Made by a program: the position numbers and the translations under genes. Shown here piece by piece: positions 12,431-24,400 of a stretch of 64,000 bases of DNA. Source of the DNA: Proteles cristata cristata (lineage: Eukaryota > Chordata > Mammalia > Carnivora > Hyaenidae). The notes under the pieces were generated by a model. The model ran no database searches, was not told where the DNA came from, and was given only the letters and a program-made list of their open reading frames with translations. The DNA lies in NCBI GenBank assembly GCA_017311185.1, contig JAESUZ010003395.1, positions 1,178,001 to 1,242,000 of the forward strand, written 5' to 3'. Position 1 is the first letter of the stretch. Every line of letters begins with the position of its first letter.

Positions 12431-13770
12431 ATTTTCGTAGATAAAGAATAGTGTTTTCAACAAATGGTACAGGAACAATGCATATCCATATGCAAAACAG
12501 TGAATCTAGCACAGATTTTTACAGCCTTCACAAGAATAAACTTGAATGGATCATGGGCCTAAATGTAAAATGCAAAACTATAAAACTTCTTAAAGAACAT
12601 ATAAAAGAAAATCTACGTAACTGTGGGTTTAGAGATGAGTTTTCAGATAAAACACCAATAGCATGAATCATAAGAGAAAACATGGATAAGTTGGAATTTA
12701 TTAAAGTGAAAAACTTCTATACTGCATAAGACTCTATCAAGAAAGAAAAAAAAAAGCCACAATATGAGGGAGAAATATTTGAAAACATCTTTCTTATAAA
12801 GGACTTATACCCAAACTACACAAAAAGCTCTTAATGATCAACAAAAAGAAAACGAATAACCCAATGTTAAGATGGGCAAAAGATCTGAATAGTCATTTCA
12901 CCAAAGAAGATATGCAGATAGCAAATAGGCAAAGGAAGCATACTCAATGTTATCTATCTTTCAGGAAACACAGATTAAAATTGCAGGGAGATATTTCTCC
13001 ATAATCATTCAAAGAACAAAACAAGCAAAATATCCTAACCTTGACAATACCAATTGATGCTGGGGATGAGTAACAAGAACTCTCATTCTTTATTGGTAGG
13101 AAACCGAAATAGTATAGACACTTCGGAAGATTGCTTGGCAGTTCCTTACAAAGCTAAACATAATCTTACCATTCAATTTAGTAATTGTACTTCTATTTCT
13201 TTACCAAACTGATCTACAAACATGTCTACACAAAAACCTGCCTGTGAATGATGATAACAGCTTTATTTGTAATCATCAAAACTAGAAGCAAACCAGATGT
13301 CCTTCAATAGGTGAAATGATATGCAAAGTGTGGTATATCCACATATGCATTATTATTCTATGATGAAAAGAAATGAGTCATCAAGCCATGAAAAGACACG
13401 AATGGATCTTTTTTCAATGTTTATTTATTTTTGAGAGAGAGAGTACATGTGGGCACAAGCTGGGGAGAGGCAGAAAGAGAAGGAGACACAGAATCTGAAG
13501 AAGACATGAATCTTAAATGTACATTGCTCCATGAAAGACGCTAGTCTGCAAAGAGTGCATGTATTAATTAAATGTATTAATTTATTTTTTGTAAATAATT
13601 TTTACAAATTATGTAAATGTATCCTGAGAAAGGGAAAACGACGGAGACAGTTAAAGGATCAGTGGTGCCGAAAATTTGGGGGAGGGAGTAGGTGAAGTAT
13701 AGGGCAGCGGTATTTTAGGGCAGTGCTGCTGTTTTGTATAATATTAAAATGGTAAGTCTATGACAAGATG
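12431..13770 (+). mobile_element. L1 ORF2 fragment, sense, right part
   Basis: Resumes with 'gtgttttcaacaaatggtac' directly where the left part stopped, and runs through the C-terminal ORF2 region to the 3'UTR ('aaagagtgcatg' area and AT-rich end). Frames are broken. Interrupted by a truncated SINE at 13409-13500. Confidence 0.8.
13409..13500 (-). mobile_element. 5'-truncated CanSINE
   Basis: Antisense: only the tail and GA-rich half are present ('caatgtttatttatttttga' to 'acacagaatctgaag'); the tRNA-like head is missing. Flanks aagacacgaatggatctt and aagacatgaatctt suggest a diverged target duplication. Confidence 0.8.
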
Positions 13771-14990
13771 CTTTTGTCAAAACCTGTAGAACTTTACTAC
13801 AGAAGTATAAAAAGCTTTTGTACAACCAAGGAAACAATCAACAAAAGAAGAAGGGAACATACTGAATGGACAAAGATATTTGCAAATGATATGCCTGACA
13901 AGGGGTTAATATCCAAAATATATTGTACAACTCAACACCAAAAAACTTCACATAATCCAAGTTAAAAATGGACAAAAGAACTGAAAAGACACATTTTCCA
14001 AAAAGATATCCAGAGGTCCAACAAACACGTGAAAAGGGGCCCAAAACATCACAAATCATCAAGGAAATGCAAGCCAAAACCACAATGGGATATTATCTTA
14101 CACCTCTCAGAACAGCTAAAATCAAAATCACAAGAAATAACAAGTGTCGGTGAGGATGTGAAGAAAAAGGCACTCTTGTGCACTGTTGGTGGAATACAAA
14201 AGGTAACAGCCACTCTGGAAAACAATATGGAGATTCCTCAAAAAATTAAAAGAAGAAATACCATTTGATCCAGTAATTCCCCTACTGGGTATTCACATAA
14301 AGAAAATGAAAGCACTAGTTCCAAAAGACATACGTGCCCATGTGTTTACTACAAAATCATTTACAATAGCCAAGATATAGAAGCAACCCAAGTGTCCATC
14401 TATATATGGATGGATAAAAAAAGAAGCAACCCGAGTGTCCATCTATATATGGATGGATAAAAAAAGAAGTATATATATATATATTATATATACATATATA
14501 ATATATATATATATACACACAATGGATAAATGAATGGATAAAAAAAGAAGTATATATATGAATGGATAAAAAAAGAAGTATATATATTATATATATATTA
14601 CATATATAATATATATACACAATGGAATATTACTCTGCCATTATAAAGAATGAGATCTTACCATTTGCAGCAACATGAGTGTATCTAGAAGATATAATGC
14701 TGAGTGAAATGAGTTAATCAGAGAAAGACATACACCATATGATTTTATTCAAATGTAGAATTTAAGAAACCAAACAAAGAAAAAAGAGACAAACAAACAA
14801 AACCAGATTCTTAAATACAGAGAACTAGGTGTCGCCAGAGGGGAGGTGGGGGTGGAGAGATGAAATAGATAAAGGGAATCAAAAGTACACTTCTCTTATT
14901 GATCGCTGAGTAATGTATAGAATTGTTGACTCATTACAATGTACACCTGAAACTAATAAAACACTGTACGTCAATTATATTTCAATTTAA
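13771..14990 (+). mobile_element. second L1 copy, ORF2 C-terminus and 3'UTR, sense
   Basis: A different L1 piece overlapping in content with the previous one: 'aaaaagcttttgtacaacca', 'aatgcaagccaaaaccacaa', 'cactgttggtggaatacaaa', and the terminal 'gtacacctgaaactaataaa'. ORF2 is split into short frames (13768-13965, 13968-14153, 14029-14268). It carries an internal tandem expansion at 14.38-14.64 kb. Confidence 0.85.
14384..14635 (+). repeat. tandem expansion inside L1, with AT dinucleotide runs
   Basis: A 43-bp unit (14384-14426) containing 'gtgtccatctatatatggat' is repeated with one change at 14427-14469. It is followed by TA runs and at least two further partial copies of 'atggataaaaaaagaagtat' up to about 14590. 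Normal L1 sequence continues at 'aatggaatattactctgcca'. Confidence 0.85.
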
Positions 14991-16904
14991 AAAGAGGAGG
15001 AATACACTATAGAATTTTATACCCAAAGAGGATGAAAATTTTCAAAAAACATTTTAGGAAGCTATGGGATCCCAGTATGGAATGCAGAATATGACAAAAC
15101 AATACATCTTTATTACAAACGTTGTTGTTGTTGTTGTAGTTTGAGAGAGACAGAGTGTGCACCTGAATGTGGGCCAGTGACTGGGCAAGGGGAACATGGA
15201 AAAAGAATCTTAAGCAGGATCCACACCCGGTGGGGAGCCTGGCTCAGGTCATGATCTCACAGTTGGGAGATAGAGCCCTGAGTCAAAATCAAGAAAGAGT
15301 CTGTCTCTTAGCCAACTGAGCCACCCAGGAGTCCCTATCACAAATGTTTAAAACAGCTTCACTGAAGGAAGCATGGGAAAGAGTAACTGATCTAAGGACC
15401 TTGGGAAATAATTGGTGTCTGTAAGACAAAAGGCAAAAGAATCTGTATATATGTGCTATATTCTAGTTGATAAAGTCATTTCCCATGGGCGTGTGGGTAA
15501 ACAATTTTGATAACTACTACACACAAATACTAGAACTGAACAATTAAGTAACTGGATGTCAGATGGTGGGAGCCAGGTTTCTCACTCTTGAAGTAGGGTA
15601 TTATACATTGCAGGAGGAGGTTATAATGATCAATATGGTAATAGATTAGAATTGGAGACATCAGTATAATATATAATATCTATGTTACATATGGAAATAG
15701 CATAGACATGTGTTTATATACTAGGTTTAGTATACACGTATATTTCCTTGATGTGTTAGCTGAGAGGCCTAGAAGCAATGATACTAGGGTAGCAATGAGC
15801 ACACCTATCACCCAGATCTTGGTTTCTAATACCACTTTCTAAGTAAAAAAATAATAAATAAAATAAAATAAAATAATCAGGGCTTCTTAGGGAAATGGCT
15901 GATTCTAGGCCTGGGAAAGAAAATATGCAGAATGAATCTGAAGCATCTTGTTTGCCAGAGAGTTTTTGTTTTTTTGCTAAAAACAAAAGTAAAAACAGAA
16001 ACAAAAAATAAAAACACACTACATGGATGGGGTATATGTCAAATGGACACAGGAGCCAACAGAAAGAGCTCCCCAGGGTCAAAACTGAAACAATTTGATC
16101 AAGAAAATAAAGAATAAATTCATGGATTAGAAACCAAAGTATAAAATAAATATCTATGAGATCATAATGATATAAATGATTGAAAAAATGGGAGAGAATA
16201 AACAAATCTTCTGAGCAGAAAAAAAAGTCAAATAATGTATACAGACTCCCTGCCTGCATTGAGATGGAGCACAAACTCCCAACTTCCTAACAGTAAGCTG
16301 CATATAGTGACTTCTCCCAAAGAGTTCAGTATGGAAAGGGTAGGGAGTAACTTTTTGGTAAAGAAAACTGACAAATACTGCTTCAACCGGGTTATCAAGG
16401 TCAACATCAACAGTGAGAAGTCATGTTGATACTTTGTACCCTTTAAATGTGAAACAAAATAATACTTTGCCTCCATGATCTTCCTTCCAAAATATACAAA
16501 CTATCTAATCATGCATAACCATGTATAAAGTGTTAGGTGATCCCAGATGAGGAACAGTCTATAGAATCCCTGGCTCTTTTAATCTGTCAAGGTCATGCCA
16601 AATAAGCTAAGTCTGAGAAACTGTCACAGTCAAGAGGAGCTTAAAGAGACATGATGACTAAATGTAATGTGGTGTCCTTGACAGAAGCCTAGAACAGAAA
16701 AAGGGCATTAGGTAAATACCAGAAAATATGAATAAAGTGTTATAATGTATCAATCTTGATTCATTAATAATAAATGCACTATACTAAAGTTACATATTAA
16801 TAATAGAGAAAACTTGCTGTGATATATATGTAATCTCTCTGAATTATCTTCACAGTTTTTTTCTAAATCTAAAACTGTCCTAAAATAATTTTAACCGTTA
16901 TTTT
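14991..16904 (+). mobile_element. L1M-type 3'UTR, sense
   Basis: From about 15770 the text is the characteristic long 3'UTR of L1MA/MB-like elements: 'tagcaatgagcacacctatc', 'ccaacagaaagagctcccca', 'gatcataatgatataaatga', 'aaactgtcacagtcaagagg' and the terminal 'ttctaaatctaaaactgtcc'. 14991-15770 looks like the upstream part of the same 3'UTR but is less certain. An A-rich (AAAT/AAAAT) patch at 15845-15877 interrupts it. The 172-codon antisense frame at 15756-16274 is a by-product of this repeat. Confidence 0.75.
15121..15336 (-). mobile_element. CanSINE, diverged, with (TTG)n tail
   Basis: Antisense copy: tail side is a (gtt)n run, then GA block, then the head ending gagccacccaggagtccc. Flanks tattacaaacgtt and tatcacaaatgtt are a probable target duplication. 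Confidence 0.9.
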
Positions 16905-17288
16905 ATTAAAGTGGAAGAAGGTGAAAGGAGCAACAAAATATCTGAAAAAATGAGATGGATAGACAACACAAAAATAACATAATTACATTGTTTGTACGGA
17001 CTAACTCTAGTTAAGAGGCAGAGATTGTCAGACTAGATCAAAGAGCAGGATCCAACTTAGGTTCTCTAAGATGGATACATTTTAAACATAAAGATACCAA
17101 TAGATTGAAGGCAAAAGGATGGAAAAACATATACTATGAAACCTAAGAATCAAGTATTAAGAAAGCTAGAGTGTTTATATATTAATATCAAATAAAGCAT
17201 GCATCAAAACAAGGAATATTGCCAAAGGAAAAGAAGAACATTTTGGAGTGATGAAATAGTCTGTTTTAAATATATGCTAAATTCTACA
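16905..17288 (+). mobile_element. L1 ORF2 fragment, sense
   Basis: 'agaggcagagattgtcagac', 'aaggcaaaaggatggaaaaa' and 'aaacaaggaatattgccaaa' are typical L1M ORF2 text from the region upstream of the catalytic core. Frames are broken. Confidence 0.75.
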
Positions 17289-17504
17289 ATGGTTTTTTTT
17301 TTCAGTTTTTCCTTTTTTAGAGAGATAGAGAAGGAGAGAGAGTATGAGTTGGGGAGGGAGGTGCAGAGGGAGAGAGATGGAATCTTAAGCAGGCTCCAAG
17401 CTCAGTGCAGAGCCGGACATGGGGCTAGATCCCATAACCCTGGGATCATGATTCGAACCAAAATTAAGAGTCAGATGCTCAACTGACTGTGCCATTTAGG
17501 GGGC
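17289..17504 (-). mobile_element. CanSINE, diverged
   Basis: Antisense: T-rich tail, GA block, 'aatcttaagcaggctccaag', 'gatcccataaccctgggatc', head degraded to 'gccatttagggggctc'. An old subfamily without the 'gagctgtcagcacagagcc' block. Confidence 0.85.
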
Positions 17505-19238
17505 TCTCTCCAATTTTTTTCTAAAAGGAGGCCTGGGCTACCTGATTTCTAAGTCCTTCCTGCTCTAAGTAGTGTGATTCTAGGGCTGGCCAGTGGCAAG
17601 TCTGATTTCTAAAAGTGAGCCCATTTTGCTATGCTTCTACAACTCTATAAAGGGCCGTTGTATTCACATGGATAAATTCTGATGGGCTCTTTCTCAACAG
17701 ATTTGTCTATGTAGAAAATACTGCAGAATATTTTGCTTGAATTCAAATGAAATTTGCATTAACCTTTGTAAGTGGGGAAGCATAAAGAAATAGCACGAGA
17801 GGTTTGTAGATATACCAGACCATAAGATTGTTTGCTTACGAAAGCTGTTGAACTATTTATTTGATCCACACCACACACATTTTGGAGGCATTGAACTGAA
17901 AGCATAATAGACCCTAGGGTGTGTATGTATTCTAGAGAAAGAGAGAGACTTGCATTCAAATGAATGCATTTTGTTTAATGCATGTTTTAGAACCGTACTT
18001 GAAAAGTACTCTATGAAATTTCAATTTGATTTTGCTGGGTCATTTTCATTTAGAACTTAGTAAAAGCTAAACTGCCTAATGAATATTTAGTATACCTTAG
18101 ACAGTTCAGCATTTTCAAACCTGCATTAAATTGAAACGTCAAAACAAAAGTATATTATTTTTCAAATTCTTCTTGGGTTTTCCTTTTCTGCCTCCTAAAT
18201 AAAGACAGTCTGATAGCTGGAAATACTGGTATAAAGTGAAGAGGGTAATGAGTAGGAAAAGAGAGGTTAGGAAGCTATAATCAATTGTGAGCTTCAATGC
18301 AATCATAAACCATGATAGCTGAATAACTCCTAACTCTACCTTTGGCCTTTCATTGTAATAATGCACACAGAGATTTTTAAGTAATATAAGCTTGAGATAA
18401 AAACTGAAAAGTTCAATTATCTTAGCAATGAAATATTAGGAAGGAAAAATGGATATGTTTGAATAAGTGATAAGAGTAGAAATAGAACATAATGACATTT
18501 CAGTAACAAAATTAATTTACCTCAGGTATAAGAGGGTACATTTTCCTATACTGATAGCTACTGATTGTTTTGGTTTAGTTTAGCAAATTGTAAATCTTCC
18601 CTGTTGATGTCTAGTAATTATGTATTCATTTGAATCACGAAAATGATTATTATAATATTTTAGCCTCTAGGGAGCTATAGGTTTTCCCCCACATTTTCAA
18701 CCATTTCTGCATTTTTTTGGAACACAGAATGACATATTCATTTGCAAATATTTATAGAAATACATTTAAATTTAAATTTGATGTGATTCTAATTTGCCTT
18801 ATGGAAAAAATAATTTAAAGTGTGTATATGCACGCATGTGTGTGTCACGCACATGCATGTGGTTATATGTATGCTTGTGTGTTTACAAATTATTTCACTG
18901 GAATAAAAAGGCCCTGAAGAACTGAGTTATTAAGTTAAGAACGAATAGAAACAGAGCGATGAAAGACCACAAATGAGGGCATTTGTCCCAAAGCATCATT
19001 CTTAGCTTAAACCTAATGAAGGTGGATGGAGGGGGAGGAGGGGAGAGGGCAGAAAAAAATGGGAAACAAAATACAGTCGTACTTTGTATCATAGAAAAAA
19101 GTTGGCAAATTATAAAGAACAAAAATGTTACACAGATTGTTTTAGAGTGAAAAGCTTAGGTTTAAGAGAAAAAACAATTTGAAAGCAAGTGGAATAGTGC
19201 CATTTTTTTTCTTCTTCGATTGGTTCCATAAATAGGTA
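17505..19238. other. unassigned AT-rich sequence
   Basis: No repeat or gene recognised. Short antisense frames at 17759-17959 and 18139-18366 show no domains. A TG/CA-rich patch lies at about 18820-18880. Confidence 0.4.
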
Positions 19239-19655
19239 TTAAGTTTCTTTGAAGTGCCGATAGATTGTGCGAACTAGGAAGATGGCATGATGTCTAATGC
19301 TTCTCCAGACCTTCCGTCCCCTGACTAGAGGGCAGTGCCGTGCAGAAGTCTGCGCACTGGGTTGTGTGCCAGTCAGGAAGGGGGGTTTGGATGGAAATGC
19401 AGAGGGAATACTTTTAAGATTTCCCAAGGCTGGTATTTCTGTGAGCTTCATGTCCACTTCTCGCAATATCCTCTTATCGGTGGGTTTGAGGGTGAATTCC
19501 ATGTATGCAAATTTAAGATTATTTCCAGTCACAAGCTGTTTGAGCCACACATCCTTCTTCCTGTAGCCTCTCTCCTGTGTCCAATATGAGTACAAGATCA
19601 TGTTTCTAAATATACTTTTTAAAAGATCCCAGAGTTTCAATGAAAGCAACATCAT
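19239..19655 (-). CDS. uncharacterised 138-codon open frame, possibly chance
   Basis: A single open frame on the - strand, in one of the few regions outside the CpG island with balanced base composition. The product would be basic, with no signal peptide, transmembrane segment or motif that I recognise. Two overlapping frames on the + strand (19297-19566 and 19335-19589) cover the same bases, so openness alone is weak evidence. It could be part of an exon, a pseudogene or noise. No splice sites or poly(A) support it. Confidence 0.15.
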   Translation of the reverse strand: MMLLSLKLWDLLKSIFRNMILYSYWTQERGYRKKDVWLKQLVTGNNLKFAYMEFTLKPTDKRILREVDMKLTEIPALGNLKSIPSAFPSKPPFLTGTQPSAQTSARHCPLVRGRKVWRSIRHHAIFLVRTIYRHFKET

Positions 19656-20362
19656 TCACAGTTCCAAAGTATGCAGAGAATTGGGTGGGTGGGGGGAGTT
19701 CAACTGTTGTCCACCCTTCTCCCTCTCTCTTATCATGCTTCCCTGATAATGTGTGCCTTCAAAACAGATGTCTGCACTTTTCTGACCTTGCATCTTGAAG
19801 TGACACTCCGTGCAGACTGGAGTCCCTCAAGTGTGGGAAGATCTTCTACTTTCATTGGTATTATCCTGTCCTACCCAGAGTTCAGCAGCCGGTGGAGATA
19901 AAGTAGATTATATTAGAAGGTATACTCAAATTTTGCTGTGTGGACAGTTGACACCCTCAACCTGCCTCCCTAAAAAACAACAGCAAACCTGGTCACACGG
20001 GCCCCAGCACCTGGCAAGGATCCTCTGCGAAGTATTTCTGGAAGCCGTCCGAGGGTGTCTCAGGGGTACACAAGCCTGTGCCCGCCAGCTGCTGCACAAC
20101 CCCATTTCCGTGACCTCTGGCTGGTGGCCAGTGGTGACACGGGTGCTCTGCCACTACGTTTCCAGGAGGTCCCCATGGTGCTTGTAGAAATTTCAGTTTG
20201 TGGAATTTTATTATTTTGTTAACAGTTGTTTGATTTATAACAGTAGATGACGGCAGCAGAGATCTCTGAGGTGCTCTCTTGGCTTTGTCTGTCTTAAATA
20301 TGAACTACTAGATTTGAGGAAATCTTAGCCCATGCTATTGAAAGACATAACTATTTATATAT
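19656..20362. other. unassigned, moderately GC-rich unique sequence
   Basis: Not AT-rich like its surroundings. Contains a 125-codon + strand frame at 19810-20187 with no recognisable domain. No repeat assignment. Confidence 0.35.
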
Positions 20363-20442
20363 AAAATCTTTAACTTCTGATAATAAACTATTTGTAAAAA
20401 AAATAAAATAAATAATAAATAAATTAAAAAATCTTTAACTTC
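20363..20442 (+). mobile_element. ultra-short retroinsertion with 15-bp target duplication
   Basis: aaaatctttaacttc occurs perfectly at 20363-20377 and 20428-20442. The 50 bp between begin tgataataaactatttgt, which contains an AATAAA signal, and continue as an A-rich tail. It looks like the last few bases of a polyadenylated transcript inserted by L1 machinery. Confidence 0.75.
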
Positions 20443-21470
20443 AGCATTATCAAGGGATTTCTCCTCCTGCAGATGCAAAAAAACAAAAAAACAAAAAAAA
20501 CAAAAAAAAAACCCAGAACAAAACTGGTATCACCCAAGCTATATTAATTATAACACGAAAAAAAGATAAAATCTGTAATATTTGTATGTTACTTCCTACC
20601 TCTTTATATAGTCTTTAATATCATGATTTTTACCTTAACTATTCATCCATAGTTCCATGAAATATAATGTGGAATCTGTTTTACATCATGTTTTCTGAGG
20701 GTATAACACTGGACTTAGGTTCTTTTAGTAAAAAAACAAACAAACAAAAAAAACCCCTCAAAATTGTTTTGTTTGTTGATTACTACTGAAGATGAAAATT
20801 GACTACCAATGGTCATAGCTAGATAGGGCACAATGGTTCCAAACAGAATAATGCAGAATAACTCTAATATAGCTTTTAGCTTTGCAAAAGAAAGGTGTGC
20901 ATTATAAATAACCACTAAACACAAACTGCTTGGCTGTGCCTCAGTTCTTAACTCCAGGTACAGCTGCTGGTAAAAGCGGAGTACCTGGATCTAAGTTAAC
21001 AGGTATCAAAAGTATAAGAAGAGGCAACTTAAAAAAAAAAAAAAAGAAGAACAGTGTTGTCATCATTTTTGTAAGAGGGTCAACAATTTTCTGTTGCTTA
21101 CATCCTAATGCTTTTTCCCTCCAGTTAGCAGAGAATCTTTGATCCTTTCCAGATGTTCTCAAGTCAGAGCCAAATCTAACGTCCCTCTTCATTATTTCTG
21201 AGATGGTTACAGTGGGACATCTTATTTCTTTTCTGTGAAGCACACAGGAAAATGTGCACAATTCAGGGAACCTGTAGAACTGTGAAAACAGCAATTCATG
21301 ACTGCAACATAAACACATGATTTGCAACTTTTTCCTAGAGCAATGATTGAGTGAGATGCCCCCATCTGGTGGCTTGAATCCAATGCTGCAGAGTCACACA
21401 GCTACTCCAGTCATTTCATTTTGATGACAACCGGGGTCTGAATCCGTTTCTAAAAGCCAGGTGCTTTCTA
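20443..21470. other. unassigned sequence with A-rich runs
   Basis: Poly-A/C runs at 20478-20513 and 20728-20756. At 20930-21035 a short open stretch is followed directly by 15 A residues (21031-21045), which could be the 3' end of a processed insert. I see no AATAAA and no clear target duplication, so I do not call it. Confidence 0.35.
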
Positions 21471-21519
21471 TTTTAAAAAATGGTATATTTATTTGAGAGA
21501 AAGAACATGCTACTACTAT

Positions 21520-21800
21520 TCTACTTTTCTTTTTCTTTCTTTCTTTCTTTCTTTTTTTTTTTTACAAATAGTTTATTGTCAAATTAGTTTCCGCATAACA
21601 CCCAGTGCTCATCCCCACAAGTGCCCTCCTCCATGCCCACCCCTCCTCCCCCCCACATCCATCAGTCCTCAGTTTTTGTCAGCATTCAAGAGTCTCTCAT
21701 GGTTTGCCTCTCTCCCTTTCCCCCACCATTTCCCCCCTTCTTCTCCCCCATGGTCCTCAGTTAAGTTCCTCCTAATCCTCCTATACATGCTTTTCTAATG
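21520..21800 (-). mobile_element. carnivore L1 3'UTR, antisense, truncated
   Basis: After a (CTTT)n/T run (21522-21563) comes 'gtttattgtcaaattagttt', 'cacccagtgctcatcccc' and 'tcaagagtctctcatggttt', the complement of the lineage-specific carnivore L1 3'UTR with its C-rich stretch. It ends near 21800 and is strongly 5'-truncated. Just left, 21475-21515 resembles a degraded SINE tail. Confidence 0.8.
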
Positions 21801-21984
21801 AGCTAAATTAAATGTTGGTTTTGTGGAGAGCTGGCTCATTGTATTGCAGAATCTCAGACTTACACAGCCTCTCTTCCTGACAAGGGTATCCTCATTCATT
21901 CATTCAGGGCTGCCCCAGGGTTGGCTTTTAACATCTGCCCCCCAGGGTCAGTGCAGGCCTTGCTTGCTCTGTGAAGCCTGTCTT

Positions 21985-22145
21985 ACATAAAGTTGTAGAA
22001 CAACAGAGCTAGGAGATCGCCTTTGCTCCTACTGTAGATGAGGAAGCTGAGACATGATGCTGTGAAGCAACCTGCCAGAGGTCTTGCAGCTGGTTAAAGT
22101 TCAGATGGAACTCAAGTCTTTTACAATGTAAGGCACTGCACTTCC
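21985..22145 (-). repeat. MIR fragment, antisense
   Basis: 'agatgaggaagctgagacat', then 'cagaggtcttgcagctggtt' and 'gatggaactcaagtctttta' follow the complement of the MIR core and tRNA-like head. Confidence 0.75.
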
Positions 22146-23439
22146 CTTCCCACTCTGACTTTGCCTTTCTCTCGATTCCTGAAATCTACTGCATTATTTA
22201 ACACTTAAATGTGTATTGCCTGGTGGCACTCCCTAAGTCCTTCTTGTGTCTGAACCTTGTGCTGAATGCTGACTGCACAGTAGGTGTTCTAGAAAGCTGT
22301 GTTACTTGATTGGCATCAGTGTGCACTGATGTGGATCATGCCTTCTGACCAAGCCTTCTCACGAGACCAGAATGCAGAATCTCGTTAAGATTTTTCTACT
22401 TGCGCCATCTTTTGAAAATATTCCTCACACCAGTTGCAAGCATGCCTATATTTTTAAAAATCAATTTATTTAATATCATAGTTGTCAACTTTTAACACAC
22501 AACGTCATTTTTAAAAAAGGAATGGAACCATATGATGTTCTACTGTGACAAAAATATCATCTTTCACCACTGGAAAAGGTAAAGAATGAGACACAAGACC
22601 ATTGTGTCCTCTCAAACTCCATGCTAAGCAATTGGCATGAAAACTGAAAAACTCAGCCAATTACCTGGATATTTTAGTTTGTCTTATAAGAAAATGGTGT
22701 ATAGAAGTGTCCAGAATTCTATCATTGCTAAGTTGTCAGTCAAAAAGTCATTGTTATACATAAATATGATGTCATATCAATGCATAATAAACCTTCCTGT
22801 CAATCAAAAGTATTGTTATGTATAGACTTTGTGTCAGACATTTTAGGCTTTGCATTAAGATATGAAGTGCATGCAAATTAAGGAAAATTTAAAGATGGCA
22901 TGGCCACAGGCAAATATATTTTAATAGAGTTAGACTTTACAGGGAAATTGACACTTGAGCAAAAGCACAAAATACAAGTGAGTAAATACAGTTTTCTTCA
23001 ACAAAGAAGCCAGTTTTTGAAGGTGGAAAGAGAAATACAATTTTATTATGATACACACATATTTTCCATTTGGACAAATCCACTCATTTGGAGTCTGTAA
23101 TTGAGAAAGGGAAAAATAATAAAAGTAAAAAGATATTAAGAGCAACATCTCATTTTTTACCTTTTCTAATATTTTAAAACAAATTTAAATTGAATATAGC
23201 TAATTTCAAAGGAATTATCTGCCAAGTTAATTTAAAAATACTTCCCTCAGAAAATCAAAAGTTTTGGTCCAATTTTCCTTTCTCAACACTAATAAAATTT
23301 CTTTACCGTGAGCATCTGACATATGGAACAAGACCCCCAAACAAGAGGGATGATGTGCCTGGTTGTCTATTGTCTTTCTCTCCACACCTTTACTCTGGTA
23401 TGCCACTATCCCTCCTGTGACTACAACCAAAATCAAGAA
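22146..23439. other. unassigned AT-rich sequence
   Basis: No recognised repeat or gene. Several short frames (for example 23227-23532 on the -, 22900-23100 on the +) without domains. Confidence 0.4.
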
Positions 23440-23650
23440 AAGAATCAAGGAAGAGTGAACTGTAATGTAAACCATGGACTTTGGGTGATAATGATGTGTC
23501 AATGTAGGTTCATCAATTTTAGTAAACAACACTGCTCTGGTGGGTCAGGTTGATAAACAGGGAGGCTATTCATGTGTGGGGAGGGGGTAAATGGGAAATC
23601 TCTGTACCTTCCTTTCTTTTCCCATGAACCAAAAAATTTTCTAAAGCATA
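23440..23650 (+). mobile_element. L1M-type 3'UTR end, sense
   Basis: 'actttgggtgataatgatgt', 'gtcaatgtaggttcatcaat', 'ggaggctattcatgtgtggg' and 'gggaaatctctgtaccttcc' match the terminal 3'UTR of old L1 families. Confidence 0.75.
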
Positions 23651-23784
23651 GTGTTTTTGTTTTGTTTTGTTATGTTTTTAATGAATCAAAGTAGAAGGCA
23701 TAGGATGAATGATAAAGTCCCATTCCGTCTAACCCAAGTAGCACTGAATACTTCTGTGTAGGTACTAGCCTAAACCCAGTGCTT

Positions 23785-23850
23785 ATGAAATTCAATATAT
23801 GACTCTAGGGCAAGTCATTTAACCTCTCTGACTCAAGTTCTTCTTCATTA
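23785..23850 (+). repeat. MIR fragment, sense
   Basis: 'gggcaagtcatttaacctct' followed by 'ctgactcaagttcttcttca' is the MIR core motif. Confidence 0.65.
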
Positions 23851-24299
23851 TGCACACTCTAAATATATATTGAATACTTTCTCCATTCTAAATACTAAGA
23901 TAGAGCAATAAGCTAGATTATGGTTCAGTATTGAAGAGGAAGCTGACTGTAATAAATTCCTTGGTTCATTATTTAATTAGGGCGAGAATGTACAGCAGGG
24001 GAATCTAATATAACCAAAGGCAGAGTTAGAGGTGGGTGGATAGTCCAGTAATAAAACCCAGCAATCACAAATGGTTCTAGAGAGGCTCATATGTGATCAT
24101 AAGAAAGTGCCATGCAAAGTATGGAGAACTACATATGACCTAGTATTATTAATTTGGGGACATTTGAATATGATTCTGGAGTATAAGCACCTAGCTAATA
24201 GATGCTAAAAAAAAATATGTATTGAATTGACTCCTTTTATAGACCCTTTCACAGCCTGAGTTTATTTCTAAAATGAAGCCATGTGATGTTAAATGCAAG

Positions 24300-24400
24300 T
24301 TGCAGTCTCCTAAGAAGGCAGGAGGCATGCCTTCCTTGTCACTTCTGCTGCAGGATCTGGCATATAGCAGAGACTAAATAAACACGAAGGGCCAAATGAA
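24300..24400 (+). repeat. L2/MIR 3' end fragment
   Basis: 'aaggcaggaggcatgccttc' then 'atctggcatatagcagagac' and 'taaataaacac' resemble the conserved 3' end shared by L2 and MIR. Confidence 0.5.

Noticed and set aside
13768..14268. short + frames as a gene
   Set aside because: They are pieces of L1 ORF2 broken by frameshifts.
15756..16274. 172-codon - strand open frame
   Set aside because: Lies entirely antisense to a recognisable L1M 3'UTR; an incidental frame.
20930..21045. processed pseudogene ending in A15
   Set aside because: A short open stretch precedes the A run, but there is no AATAAA, no clear target duplication and no recognised parent gene.
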